Source: Ignelater luminosus (lineage: Eukaryota > Arthropoda > Insecta > Coleoptera > Elateridae). From it: 64,000 nucleotides of DNA. The translations under genes were made by a program, and so were the position numbers. The stretch is from contig VTPC01090552.1 in NCBI GenBank assembly GCA_011009095.1, forward strand, positions 40,751 through 104,750, given 5' to 3'. Under the pieces are notes generated by a model. The model was not told where the DNA came from. It was given only the letters and a program-made list of their open reading frames with translations, and did not search any database. Numbering within the stretch: position 1 is the first letter of the stretch; every line of letters begins with the position of its first letter. Shown here in pieces: positions 24,480-36,791 of the stretch.

Positions 24480-27400
24480 TACTAAAGACTTATGGCTCAC
24501 TGTAATGACCCCGGCGCATACAATAATAAACAGTGTTGTGAGGAATAGTGTGCAAAATAAAGAGATAAGTTCAAATTGTAATAATAAATTTACTATCGTG
24601 CATATTAATGCTCAGTCTGTTCGAAATAAAATAATAATTTTTGAAGATTTTGTAAATAACTTTAGAATAAAAATAGATGTACTGTGTGTAAGTGAACATC
24701 ACATGCGACCTGGTGAACCAGAAAATTTTCTCCTTAAAAATTATAAAGTTATAAGTCACTATACAAGATCAACCACTACAGGTGGAAGTGTTATAATACT
24801 TTGTAAAAATAAGATTTTATACAATCTTTTAGATAAAATTAGTGAACTGTCAATCGAAAAACATTTTGAGATTACAGCAGTAAATTTTGTGCAGGAGGAA
24901 ATTATTTGCGTTACAGTTTATCGGCCTCCAGCTTGGGATTTGATGTATTTATGTATAAAATGAATGAATTGTTGACAATTTTAAATAATTTTAATTGTGA
25001 AGTCGTAATAAATGGAGATTTTAATATTAGATTCAATATCAAAGACAAAACTTATGTTAAATTTATAGATATAGTAAACTCTTATGGATTTGTGCATACT
25101 ATTACCGAATCGATTAGACTTTCAAATTGCATTGACAATATCTTAGTAAATTTTGGAAATTTTAGACAGTATAATACTTGGGTTGAGGATCCTGGATTAT
25201 CGGATCATAAAGCTATATTTATTACCATTGAGTGCAAATCTACTTTCAAGGATGAAATCACCTCATATAGACCTTATACAGATGTAGGCAAATTTAGATT
25301 TTTTAAATTAATAGAAGCTATAAATTGGAATTTTGTAAATGAAATTCATGTTAATGTTAATACTAAATTTTCAAAATTTATTACTATCTTAATGGAATCG
25401 TTACATTGTGCTTTTCCTGTGATTACACAAACAAATAAAATCAAATCAAATCAAAAACTAACATGGTACACGTCGGAATTAAGAAAAATGAAGGAGCATT
25501 TAAATTTTTTAAAGGAATTAAATAAGGATTTTCCCAACTTAAAACTAAAGGAATTGATAAATAGTTTTCGTGTAAAATATAAAAAAGAGATGGAACGGGC
25601 AAAAAGTAACAAGTACATTAAACAAATCCATAATAGCAATCAAAAGCCTAAAGTGTACTGGGATATAATTAATGAAAACAGAAGGGGTAAGATAGTCTCA
25701 AACAAGATTAGTTTTGATGTAAATAAATTAAATAATTTTTTTATAAAACAACCGGAGAATGTATCGAATAGTCTTCCTTTAGTACAAAACACTTCCAGTC
25801 CAAATATTCAACAAAGAAATGTTAAGTTTAGTATACAACCTGTATCAGAAAATAATATGCGTGACGCAATAAATAGATTAAAAAATAAAACTAGTCGTGA
25901 TTATTACAATGTAAATGCAGTGTTAATTAAGTGTATTAAAAACATAATCGTACCACCGCTTACTAAAGTATTCAATGGTTGTATTAAAGAAGGTATATAT
26001 CCCAATGCCTTAAAAATTTCCAAAGTTATACCCATACATAAAAAGGGATCGTTGAATGATATGAATAACTATAGACCAATTTCTCTTGTTCCCATTATAT
26101 CTAAAATATTCGAAACGTTAATTAAAGATCAAATTGTAGATTATTTTGAAGCTAGTAAACTATTTTATAATCAACAATTCGGCTTTCGTAAAAATAGGTC
26201 CGTAACCAAAGCTATAAATTGTCTTTTAGGTTTTGTAATTGAAGGTACGGAAAAAGGATCTTGCGTAGGGGCTTTGTATTGTTACCTACAGAAAGCTTTT
26301 GATTGGGTCAATCATGATATTCTGTTACAAAGGTTACAGTTGTATAACTTTGATACCTCTAGTATTAAGCTATTTCAATCATATTTACAAAATCGCAAAC
26401 AAAAAGTTTTTCTAAATAATACTTACTCGGAAGAAGGGTTATTAACTTGTGGAGTTCCACAAGGATCCGCATTGGGTCCTATCTTATTTGTTATATATAT
26501 ATTAATGATTTACATACGACAATATTATCCGGTAAAGTAATTTTATTTGCTGATGATACAACGTTCTTGCAATATCATCAAGATGAGAATAATTTGTTTA
26601 ATGAAATGAACATTCATCAATCTAAAATCGAAAATTGGCTAATACAAAATTGTTTAAAATTAAATGTAAATAAAACAGAAAAACTAATCTTTTCACATCG
26701 AACGCTTGTAAATCATCAAAATGAAGATTCTGTGAAATTTCTAGGAGTACGGTTAGATCCAGTATTAAGTTGGGATAGTCATATTGAAGATTTAGCCACA
26801 ATTCTTTCAAGAAATTTATTTGTTCTACGTAACTTAACTCATATTGTACCTACTCGAGTAGCTGTAACCGCATATTAATGCTTTAATAAACGCACACATG
26901 GCTTATGCTCTTGTATGTTGGGGACATTCTACTCTTATAAAATCTTATACCGATGATGTAAAACAAGATTTTATTAGTTTAAGCGTATTAACATTTCCAT
27001 CCCTTTATATTTTTAATAGCTTAATTCAAACTAAAAAATATTTAGACGATTATAATACACAAAATAATGTTCATAATTATAGTACAAGAGATAACTTTAA
27101 AATTCGTTTAGATTACTTGCGTCTTAATTCAAGTAGATATAGTAAAAATTATTATGGCCCTTTGTTTCTCAATAAATTGCCTGTGAACATTGTAAATTTG
27201 CCATTAAAATCGTTTAGAAATAAGATTAAAAGATATCTGATAAGTAAAGATCATGAATTGAATTCCTGTAGCATAGACATGTAAAATAAATACAGCTTTA
27301 TTATCATATCAAGAGAGATCTGTGATATATAAGAAAAAAAAATTTTACTCTGTTTGCTTTTTTTAAAATTTATAATTTGCATTATGTATTTTATTGTATT

Positions 27401-27510
27401 TATTTATTGTATTAAGTATTAGTGACTTGTTATTCTACACTGTATTAAACTTTATTGTATTATTGACTTGTGCAAATACTCTGTATACTAGCATAAATGA
27501 ATAAATGACA
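24480..27510 (+). mobile_element. Jockey/CR1-like LINE, 5'-truncated
   Basis: The element starts with the endonuclease part of ORF2; no ORF1 precedes it, as expected after incomplete reverse transcription. After the ORF stop at 27284 there is an AT-rich 3' UTR that ends in an aataaatgaataaatga-type run near 27491-27508. Such a short A/T-rich tail is typical of Jockey-like elements. I cannot locate target duplications. Confidence 0.75.
24505..27284 (+). pseudogene. LINE ORF2 (endonuclease + reverse transcriptase), frameshifted
   Basis: Endonuclease motifs: H-I-N-A-Q-S-V-R-N-K, V-S-E-H-H-M, V-Y-R-P-P, INGDFNIRF and DPGLSDHKAIF. RT motifs: VIPIHKKGSLNDMNNYRPIS, FGFRKNRSVTKA, GVPQGSALGPILF and LFADDTTFLQ. 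The C-terminal part has ILTFPSLYIF-like and YYGPLFLNKLP words. Three frameshifts break it: near 24933, near 26495 (in a ta-dinucleotide run) and at about 26877. The motif-A aspartate, normally F-x-D-L-x-K-A-F-D, is tyrosine (codon 26283-26285), so the RT would be dead even without frameshifts. About 30 residues seem missing near 26960. Otherwise the largest open part is 544 residues (24906-26540). Confidence 0.88.
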
Positions 27511-29149
27511 AGCGTTTTGTAAGTAAAAAAAAAGTATGAAAAATCTGCAAATAGTACTTTTAATGACAAATAAATATTTCAAACTGCTTTGTTATAGTAT
27601 AAATAAAAATGCCATAATTAATAAAATCTAAATAAATTCATTTCCATATGAAAGAACAATCTTTAAAATAAATTAATGTAAATTAATTATGTGCGGAACC
27701 TCAATAATTCGGCTTGTGCGATATACTACTATACACGAAGGTTGCCTGTGCTTGTTGTCAGTTATTGTAATCAAAGCTTTGTGAAACTCAAATTTAATTT
27801 TAATTTCATTTAAATATCATTATACTGTCCATTCCTTTTTTTTATTTATTTAAATTTTCACGATTGCATGCATAAATATTGCGTTTCTTGCTCTCTGTCT
27901 GCTTTTTCTTCCATATAGCGCAATCTCATTATCATGCATGATATAACCTAAAATTTCGAGGACCACAAACCCATAAATAATAGTTATAATATACACGTTT
28001 GAATATGTGTTCATATCTTTGGCATTGTTCTCATAAAACAAAAGGCGCCGGGCGGCTGCTTTTATCGTTTAGGAACTTCAGAAATGTTCCATCAGAATTT
28101 TGAAAATGTCTCTTTGCGGTCAGTGAAATGAATTTCCCTAATCTCTAGAAAATCTCCACGAATCGATTTTAAGTTACTTTGTAGGTTTTCTCCTTTTGGG
28201 TGTAACTAAAAATGTTGTCAAGCTAGAGCCAACAGGATTTAAAAGCCCACACCTAAATTTTTAAAGAGGAGAGTCGGTTACCGAAGTATATTAGACTAAA
28301 AAATGCGATATTGTAATTTCTTTCAGAAAACAAATGGAACTCGCTGGTTGCTCCACCAAGAAAACGACACCGACACTAGAAGCAAAAAATTTAACTCGTG
28401 TTTTGCTATTTAGAGCAGAACTGGTTCTAATTAACTAAGCGTTTGTTGTTTTCGTTTTGTTGTATATTCCGCTTTAGCTGTTCGATTTCCGGTTAAAGTG
28501 ATGTAAATACAAAAAAAAAGTAAGTGGAAATGAAAACGCACTGGCTATTGACTCGTGTTGAGTTTCTAAATTTTTTGTGCAAATATATGTGTGCGACTTT
28601 GTGAGTAGTAGTTTTTCCTTTACTTCTACACACCATATCTAGATGGAAACTTTCCCATAAACACCCATATAGCAATAAAAATAATTTTGCAATATAAAGC
28701 AAGCAGTTTCCGATAAGAATACGTTACGAGCTGCCTACTATTGCAGCACTTGTAATTTACGATCTGTGAAGTTTTGCTATTATTTTTAATAATAAATAGA
28801 TTTTAAGAACGATTTGTACTTTTTAATTTAGTTTCTGAATAGGAAATACCAGTAGCCTATTTACAATTATAAACAGAAAATAAGTAAGATATGAATAACA
28901 TTAATATAGTGGTGTTCCAAAATAATATCATATGAACACCATCACACTGCAATCTAAACTGTCAAAATAGTTAAAGATTGGGCCTAAATATTTTTTCTTC
29001 TCTATAAATTAAATTCCTTTTATTCAACTTGAAATGGTCAGATGTTCTTCATTTCTCTTTCGATCTTTTCTAACTTAACCAAGTCCGCCACCAAGTCTCG
29101 CAACCAGCTGCTGAAACTGAATCTATATCTTTTCTACTTCAAACTGGGA
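27511..29149. other. No recognisable gene
   Basis: AT-rich; no RNA gene, no repeat ends and no convincing coding frames. Confidence 0.5.
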
Positions 29150-29282
29150 CCGATCAATCTCAATTTGAGAATAATCAATTTTAAACTGGACTAATCAATT
29201 TCAAATTGAGACTAAACAACTTGACATTAAATTTAGATTAGTTTCAATTTGAAATTAATTCGTCCCAATTTGAAGTCAAAAA
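29150..29282. repeat. Short degenerate repeat of tcaatttgaga words
   Basis: Variants of tcaatttgaga and its near-inverse caaattgaga recur about every 25 bases just before the DD41D mariner. Perhaps a local tandem duplication; not coding. Confidence 0.35.
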
Positions 29283-29288
29283 GATATA

Positions 29289-29318
29289 AAGGGTTTTCCA
29301 ATAAGAGGTGTTATTTTG
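29289..29318 (+). repeat. 5' terminal inverted repeat of the DD41D mariner
   Basis: Thirty bases beginning aagggttttccaataagagg, an exact inverted match to 30564-30593. It is preceded by the TA duplication. Confidence 0.95.
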
Positions 29319-29402
29319 AATAGCCCGCTATTTCGGTAGATGACACTTTTGAAGCTATCATTTTTTGACATTTGACAAGTAGAAACTACGCCATTAATAA
29401 AT

Positions 29403-30488
29403 ATGGAACGATACACGCTTCAACAACGCACTGACATTATTAAAATTCACTATAAAAATGGTGAAAATTTGGCAGAGACGGTTCGTAAAACTCCAACATT
29501 TTTGGATCACCGTGAAGCACCTTGTCGGACCGCAATACAGAAATTGGTGAAAAAATTCGAGCTCTTGGGACAAGTTAGTGATGTGAAGAATAAAACCCGT
29601 GCACGTCGCTCAAGAACAGCCGAGAATATTGCTGTTGTAGCCGAAAGTGTTAAAGAAAACCCAGGTTTGTCCATTCCTCGTCGTTCTTTGGAATTAGCCA
29701 TTCCACAAACGTCATTACACCGTATTTTGCATAAAGATTTGGGTCTTAAGGCTTATAAAGTCCAGTTAACACAAGAACTCAAGCCGGCCGATCATCAACA
29801 ACGTCGTGTTTTTGCTGATTGGGTCGTTGAAATGCATGAAAATGATCCAGAATTCCAGCGAAAAATCATCTTGAGTGATGAGGCCCATTTCCACCTCGGT
29901 GGCTTCGTCAACAAGCAAAATTGTCGGATCTGGGGCTCAGAAAATCCAAGAGTTATTGTTGAAAAGTCTCTCTATCCTCAACGTGTGACTGTTTGGTGCG
30001 GTTTATGGTCCGGCGGAGTCATTGGACCTTACTTTTTCGAAAATGAGGCTGGAGCAACAGTTACGGTGACTGGATTGCGCTATCGAGAGATGATTAACGA
30101 TTTTTTATGGCCGGAATTGGATGGTATTGATCTGGACAACGTTTACTTTCAACAAGACGGCGCTACGTGCCACACAAGCAACGAAACCATTGATCTTTTA
30201 CGGAAAAAGTTTCCGGACCGTGTTATCTCTCGAAGAGGTGATCACAATTGGCCACCGAGATCTTGTGATTTAACACCTTGCGACTTCTTTCTTTGGGGCC
30301 ACGTGAAAGAGAAGGTCTACGCCAACAGCCCAGCGTCGATTCAAGACCTCAAAGATGGAATTCGTGAGGCTATCGAGGACATAGGGCAGCCACTTTGCGA
30401 TTTGGTTATGGAAAATTTCATGAAAAGGATATTGTCCTGTAAGCGTGGTCGTGGTGGTCATTTGCCTGATGTTATTTTCCACTATTAA
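29403..30488 (+). CDS. Mariner transposase, rosa/DD41D group
   Basis: 361 residues, which is a normal length for the group. It would bind the terminal repeats and catalyse cut-and-paste transposition into TA. Residues about 1-110 should form the two helix-turn-helix DNA-binding units, with a basic K-T-R-A-R-R-S linker at 64-70. The catalytic domain has IILSDEAHFHLGG (Asp159), VYFQQDGATCH (Asp252) and NWPPRSCDLTPCDFFLWG (Asp294). Exactly 41 residues separate Asp252 and Asp294, the hallmark of the DD41D (Ceratitis rosa-type) group and unlike canonical DD34D mariners. One oddity: the usual S-P-D-L is S-C-D-L. The first ATG (29403) opens with M-E-R-Y-T-L-Q-Q-R, shared with the truncated copy at 44260, which supports this start. 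No stops, so possibly functional. Confidence 0.93.
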   Translation: MERYTLQQRTDIIKIHYKNGENLAETVRKTPTFLDHREAPCRTAIQKLVKKFELLGQVSDVKNKTRARRSRTAENIAVVAESVKENPGLSIPRRSLELAIPQTSLHRILHKDLGLKAYKVQLTQELKPADHQQRRVFADWVVEMHENDPEFQRKIILSDEAHFHLGGFVNKQNCRIWGSENPRVIVEKSLYPQRVTVWCGLWSGGVIGPYFFENEAGATVTVTGLRYREMINDFLWPELDGIDLDNVYFQQDGATCHTSNETIDLLRKKFPDRVISRRGDHNWPPRSCDLTPCDFFLWGHVKEKVYANSPASIQDLKDGIREAIEDIGQPLCDLVMENFMKRILSCKRGRGGHLPDVIFHY

Positions 30489-30563
30489 CGGCATACCTTC
30501 CTCTTTATGATGAAATAAACATCCGATCATTTATATTAAAAAATGGCACTTTTCTTTGAATAT

Positions 30564-30593
30564 CAAAATAACACCTCTTATTGGAAAACCCTT
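30564..30593 (-). repeat. 3' terminal inverted repeat of the DD41D mariner
   Basis: Exact inverted copy of the 5' repeat, followed by TA. Confidence 0.95.
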
Positions 30594-30595
30594 TA

Positions 30596-33378
30596 GTTAC
30601 GTTATAGATTCACCAAGTCTTCTGTACTGTAGTAACGTTCTTCGTCGAAACCTCGTTAATCTACCTAGTCGGCAAGGTTTCACCAATGTTATCGCTAATC
30701 ATATGACCCAAAACGTAATGAATTTCTTAAACTCGTTTTCTACCAGGTCTTCTATTTTGGCCACATCAGTTTCTAGGTGGAATTTGTCTATGAGTTGATG
30801 ATAGCTAGGGCAATCTCAAACTTCATCGGTTTTCATGTTCGTTTCCATCCACATTCTCGATCTTGCACGATCGATTAGAACTTTCAAACTATTCTTAGAT
30901 ACTACTCAGAGGAACGTAATAGGTAATACCAAGAAAAAATGGATTTTGAAATAAAATCGTGTTGGTACCTCCTTCAGAAATGTGGTTGGTCTTCTAATCG
31001 GTACGGAAATGTCAGAAATGAATTCCGATAAGGCTAGAGAATCGTTAACTAGATAGTGACCTCCTTTGCAAGGACACATGATTCTGTGACAATGGATACT
31101 AGTGGTCCAAATTCGGCACACTTAGGTATGGTCACTTCTATTCATTCATTAGGTTACTATTGTGACATCGTTAGCTCGGACAGAAATATCTCTAGAAAAA
31201 CTAAATGATTTTAAATTTGTGTTCATTAGTTTTAGCAGTATATCAACGAATACAAGCTTAGGGAAAATAGTTTTTCTAAAAAATATTACTTCTTACCTCC
31301 AAAATGAGCTCGTTATAAAGGCAGAAATTATTAAACAGCCCATTTTAATTCAACTTCCAATAATATTTGTATTAGTACTACAGCATTGAAGTAACAAAAT
31401 CAAATCGAACTTTAGCCACGCAGATTATGTAGTGAATATTCAGCGCTAGACGATTCTTCGCAAAACGATCGCGACCCTTAGGTTGAGCAACTTCGTTTTT
31501 GGTATTGTATCTTAATTTCTCATGGCTTGATTATGCACTTTAATACTTCCCTGGTTCCATTCAAAACTGTTCAAGGGTGTTTTAAAGATCCAAGTTTTTC
31601 TTTTGTCAATTCAGTCTCCATCCTGACTTTCACGATTAACATCTCGAGCATCTTTAACAACTTTATTTTCCACTTCTCGAAAATATTTTTCCTGTTTTTC
31701 AGATTTGCTTTCTCCGTCCGACGCTAAACATACAAATCACTTCTCATTAATTCTAGAATAGTCAATGATCTGCTCAAATCTCATTTAAGCTTTGATGATA
31801 CTTGCTCCTTATTGACACAAAGTCTTGCTTTTATTGTCTTCTTGGTTTTATACTTCCCGAATTATCTCACTTTATTTGCTCTTCAGCTTTGCATTTTTCG
31901 TCCAGCTCTAGAAAGATAAACTTGCTTCTACTCGACTCAAAAATGATCTTAACTGATACTCTGAGCATTTTCCTGATAACTCAATCAAATTAACTTGATC
32001 TTTGAAAACACTTTCCTCTTTGCAGGTTATGGAGAATTTCATTTTTTCCTGCTTAATTTTTATTTTTCCGTATTACACTGGAATGCCTCTTCTCTTGTTT
32101 TATAGCGAAGCAATGATCTGACCAACTAGTGCTCGAAAAAATTTTCTGACGCTCGACATCTCGTTTGAAACGCATTAGACACGATCTAACTGTTAAAGAC
32201 GTTTAACTTCTTTGCTGGTCTCGATTTTATGGTTTTTGATCAATTTCCCAAAACATACCATCTTTTCTACTCTTCCGTTTTTTTGGTTTTCTTTTTCAAT
32301 ATTAGGAATACAAAACTGTTCGTTTTTGATTCAAAACTAATTGTTAATAAGTTCGCACAACAATTTCATAATTCGTCCAAAGACATCACAGACAGACAAT
32401 TTAAGCCAAATTCTGAGTTTTTTGGGTTGGTTATACGTCTTGTTCGAAATCCTTCTTTTATAACTTATCATCGTTTTGTGCTTTTTTGCTTTGCTTTCTG
32501 TCCACTTGATTCAAAAATAGCTGCGAGCTGATCTTTAGCAACTCATTTTACGATTTTAACGACTGCCAAAAGTTAGAATGGCAGGAAAAAATTGGGGAAA
32601 CGTCTACCAAAACAACCTTCATGTTCAACAGCTTTGAATTAGATATTTTGACAAAATATCAATATTCTATCAAAAGCGAACGTAAAAAACCAATGGGAAT
32701 GTGTTCTAACAAAGCGGTTTAAAGATCGAGATTATCAAAAACAGGTTCATAACTTTTTGAGTAAAAGAAATTATTTGGATCAAGAAATTCTTTCAGCTCA
32801 TTTCAATTTCAATTATAGTTTAGCAAAAACTACTACTGCCTTACCACGTAAGATTTTATGTAAAAAACTAACAAGGACTATTCTTTGGTTCTGTACTGAT
32901 GATACGTTGCTCAAAAGTCTATTCGAGATTTTAATACATCAATAAATCAGATCTTGGAAAAGATTATCTCATCCAAATATTACAAAGCAAGCTATTGGAA
33001 TACATTAACATAGAAAAGAAAAATAAATAAATCAAAATCAAAGCAAAAGCTGTTCCGTATATAAACATTTAGAGAAAAGTCTAATCTAATAAGAGCCAAA
33101 AGAGCAAAACAACTTGAAAAGGCTAGTTTTAGAAGTGAAAAAATTGAGTATATTTTTCATATTTTGTCCAACTTGCAAAAGGCATATTTAAGATTATCTT
33201 CCTAAAAGATCTGAAACTGCATTTCTATATCAACCAACTGTTGAGCCTTTTAAAAATATTTTAGAAGTGTTATTTGGAGCAAATGCAAACATGATATTAG
33301 CTTTATTGTTTTAATTTATTCAATGGCTTTTAATACTACCAAAAAAAAAGATTTTCTTTTAATTCTAAAATCTCATGA
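30596..33378. other. No recognisable gene
   Basis: AT-rich (slightly less so at 30600-31150). The open frames here (for example 30556-30798 and 32229-32531, plus) have no recognisable motif. A frame around 32757-32945 looks eroded but is unassigned. Confidence 0.4.
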
Positions 33379-33380
33379 TA

Positions 33381-34574
33381 CGAGGATAAATTGAAAAGTC
33401 TCCGATCTAGACAAGAAAACAAAAGAATATCGCGTAAACATTAATTTTATTTTTCAACGTAATCCCCGTCAAGTTCAATGCACTTGATCCACCTATGTTC
33501 AAGTGCTCTTATTCCATCTCTATAAGCCCTTTTGTCCAACTTGTCACAATAGGCGTTTGTGGCAGCAATCACATCTTCATCGGGCTCCTACTTCTTTCCA
33601 GAATGAAATTGTTTCAAGTTTGGAAATAAACTAAAATCCGAGGGGTCTAAGCCGGCGAGTAGTGTGCATGGGGTACCAATTCAAACCGCAATTCATTTAT
33701 TTTTGCCATGGCAATAACTGAGTTGTGGCAAGGTGCATTATCCAGGTGAAACAGAATTTTTTTCTTTGCTAATCCGGGTCGTTTTTCTTGAATTTTTTCT
33801 TTTAGCTGGACAAGTAGGGTAGCATAGTATGCCCCGTTGATTGTTTTACCCTTTTTAAGATAATCCACAAAAAGAATACTCTTGGCATTCCAAAAAACTG
33901 AAGCCAAAACTTTTCCGGGCGACGGAACTGTTTTGGCCTTTTTCAGAGCAGGTTCTCCTTTGCCAGTCCATTGCTTCAACAAGTCCAAACACTCCCCCGA
34001 AACTGTTTTGCGTGTCAGCTTTTGCTCCAGTGTGAGCAGCAGTCGCGGTACTCATCGCGTAGATAACTTTCTCATCCCTAAAACTTCGGTTAGTATATAA
34101 TATGTCCGCCCTGTTGAAATGCCCACAGCATCCGCTATTTTCATCAACTTCAATCGCCGGTTATTCAAAACAACTTTGTGAACTTTTTCGATAATTTCTG
34201 TTGTGGTAGCTGTTTGTGGCCTTCCTGAACGTGGTACATCTCCTGTGCTCTTGCGACCACGTTTAAAATCCGCAATCCAAGTTTTAACTGTGGTGCGTAA
34301 TAAACCGTCTAGCTCAGCTTTTATTTCTTTTGGGGATCAACCCTTAATATGAAAATATTTAATAACTGCACGAATTTCAACTTGCTCCATTCTTACAGCA
34401 TGCAAGACTTTAGCAACTTTGACAGCCTGTCAAACAATTATTATTTGACAGAAATTTTTGTTATTTCACAGCCAGACTGATAAATCTTGAAACAATATAA
34501 CGCCGCACCGTAAAAACATCGCGCAAATTTGTATCCTATCTCGGTTAGGCCGGAAACTTTTCAATTTATCCTCG
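33381..34574 (-). mobile_element. Decayed DD34D mariner, 1194 bp
   Basis: The ends are inverted repeats (cgaggataaattgaaaagt at 33381 and the inverted copy ending at 34574), about 27 matches in 31, flanked by TA (33379-33380, 34575-34576). The transposase lies on the minus strand. The length is slightly below the usual 1.25-1.3 kb, consistent with an internal deletion. Confidence 0.88.
33447..34390 (-). pseudogene. Mariner (DD34D) transposase pseudogene
   Basis: It starts M-E-Q-V-E-I-R-A-V-I-K-Y-F (34390) and carries an in-frame TGA at about codon 19 (G-stop-S-P-K-E). Then come T-V-K-T-W-I-A-D-F-K-R-G and S-G-R-P-Q-T-A, the middle KQWTGKGEPALKKAKTVPSP, FHLDNAPCH (second Asp) and VPHAHYSP. 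A one-base shift follows and D-P-S-D-F-S-L-F holds the third Asp 34 residues after the second. Another TAG and the C-terminal ELDGDYVEK stop follow. The region with the first Asp (usually V-D-E-T-W) is missing: L-D-L-L runs straight into K-Q-W, a loss of roughly 35 codons. Clearly dead. Confidence 0.85.
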
Positions 34575-34576
34575 TA

Positions 34577-36655
34577 TGTTACTATCCATTCCTTAATCTT
34601 TAATGAATATCTACATATCTGCTGAAACCCATTTTCAATCAATTCCAATTACTACCATACAGAATTCATAACCAATTCAAACCAAATTAGAACGATTTCC
34701 TCAATAACTACTTTCAGTTATTGTTATTTAGATCATTTCCATCTTACAAATAAATCACACATCTCATTTAGGTAATTTTCCGGGCGAAATTTTATGACGA
34801 ATATTAAATTAAAGCCAACCCTCTGAGACGAGAAATTTAATAATAAATGAGATATCATCAAATTCGGGAGCAGGTTTATCCTAGGAACTACACGAAGTAA
34901 TTACACAACAGAATTCATCTTGTGTAGTAAGGAATTCGAAAGGGGTGGTTTATAATACACTTGACGTTTAAGTGCGAAATTTAATTATCGTTTAAAATAT
35001 CCTCGGCATCTTTTAATAGCACGTTCAAAATTTTTTCTCATAATTTCAACCGCATTTAGTACCATTCCCACAATTCGGTACCTGCTGCAAACAATAATAA
35101 TCAAGATACGAGACCTAGTTTATTCCACGTGCACGGGTGTCATACGTATATTAAACCACCTCGCATAAAAAGAAGAATGGGTTACAACGAGCGTAAAAAC
35201 ACACCTATTGTTGTTCGTTAAGGCTCTACACGCACACGCACATTTTCCAATTCTCGAGGGGTATTAATGATTTTACAACCCCTGATTATTAATTCCCACA
35301 AGTCCTCCCTATTGTATATCTTCGACTGCTACCATCATTTTCCCCTGTTTGAGGGTGATACATATTTTGGCAGTAAACAGTTATGTGTATGATCATTACA
35401 AACTATTAAAATAAATTTTAATGACCTTTATGCCTTTAATTGTTATACTATTACGAGAAGGTCAACACTTTCAGAAAATAGGCAAAACAGAATCGCAAAC
35501 AAAACGAGGTCCCGTCATTAAATTTAACCAACAACGTTTCGACATTAATTAGATAAAATTATTGCGAAAATAAGATTAAATTCTGTTGTATTCCATATTC
35601 ATTAAATGCACAGTAAAAAAAATGTAATGCCGGAGGATAGCGCAACTTCAATTTATTATTATACGAAATCACCACCACGCAATTTCGGAATAAAAGACCT
35701 TGAATTATTATCGTGATGCATTTAAACGGTAGTATGTAGTTTAAAATTCAGGAATAATTAATAGCTCAATTTACTTTGTGGGAAAGATAATGCAAAGATG
35801 AATTATTAAAGGTGAGCCTTGAAATCTTAAGAGCATAAAACGATCTATTTATTTAGAAGCATCTTCCTTATATTCTTTTAAGGATTTCCGAGGTGGTTTA
35901 AAGATTGTTAGCTATTCATGACACGAACGAACAATTCTTGCCTTGAAAAAAAAAATTGCAAATTCCTTTAGGTAACAATAATTATCACTTTTGTAACATG
36001 CAACAACTGCGATCAATGACACGACCGAATGGTCTTAACAATGTAATTACTAGTTCGATTTTAATATTTCCTACGGGGATCTCCAATAAAAAATGAAAAA
36101 TGACCCAATGAAATTTTAAATTAAATCCGAAACATAAGGTTGAACGAATGAATGTTATGGTTTTGTTTTAACTCGTATTTTAGGATGACAAAACGGATTT
36201 TCGTACGTGAGTAGATTTATAAAATATTATAAACGTTCAGGTTCGATACTTTACCGAATGGAAAATAAAATGTGAAAGAAGAAAACCCAGGATAAAGATG
36301 ACTCGACGAAACTTTTCTATCCTGAAATTAAATCAGGAAAGTTGAGGGAAACGTTAATCTCCTGTCACTGGTTTAGAAATTAAATATATAAAGATTGGGA
36401 AATTCTAAAATATAGAAAAATATAAAAGAAAAAGTTCACAATAGAAGATGTTGCTGACTGCTAAAAGGTTAGTTCTCTTTGAAAAATGCGAAATTCTTTC
36501 CAGAATATAATTCTGATTTGGATATTATTCCATTCAGTTCCGATTTATTCCATTTCGACTGGATCTAATTTATTAGCTTTGAATTCTTTTGCTTTTGTTG
36601 CCGTTATGTCACGTATACAATACTAATTTATTAACAGTTCTTTAGTTATTGCAGA
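34577..36655. other. No recognisable gene
   Basis: AT-rich but less repetitive than the rest of the window. Stretches at 34780-35400 have somewhat more complex sequence with no open frame, so conserved noncoding DNA is possible but untestable here. Confidence 0.4.
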
Positions 36656-36659
36656 ATGA

Positions 36660-36791
36660 ATAGAAAAATTGGTCAAAATAGGTAAGAGTGTATCCATTCT
36701 AGATATTAATAGTAAGTATTTAAAATGTTCTAACTGTCGCAAAACAGCTCATTTGATACGGAATTGTTCAAAAAGAGCCTTTAAGAAATAA
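36660..36791 (+). pseudogene. Relic of a Gag-like CCHC zinc knuckle
   Basis: An open stretch of 43 codons ends in TAA (36789-36791) and contains CSNCRKTAHLIRNC, which fits C-x2-C-x4-H-x4-C exactly. The knuckle is followed by a basic S-K-R-A-F-K-K. That pattern is typical of nucleocapsid-like parts of LTR retrotransposon Gag and some LINE ORF1 proteins. There is an upstream stop (TGA at 36657) and no neighbouring protease or RT. Too short to assign to a family. Confidence 0.4.

Larger units (their letters stand above)
29289..30593 (+). mobile_element. Complete rosa-type (DD41D) mariner, 1305 bp
   Basis: Perfect 30-base terminal inverted repeats (29289-29318 and 30564-30593, starting aagggttttccaataagagg) are flanked by TA duplications (29287-29288, 30594-30595). 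It carries one uninterrupted transposase of 361 codons with about 85 bases of 5' and 75 bases of 3' untranslated sequence. Identical termini and an intact frame indicate a young copy. A truncated sister copy is at 43933-44374. Confidence 0.95.
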
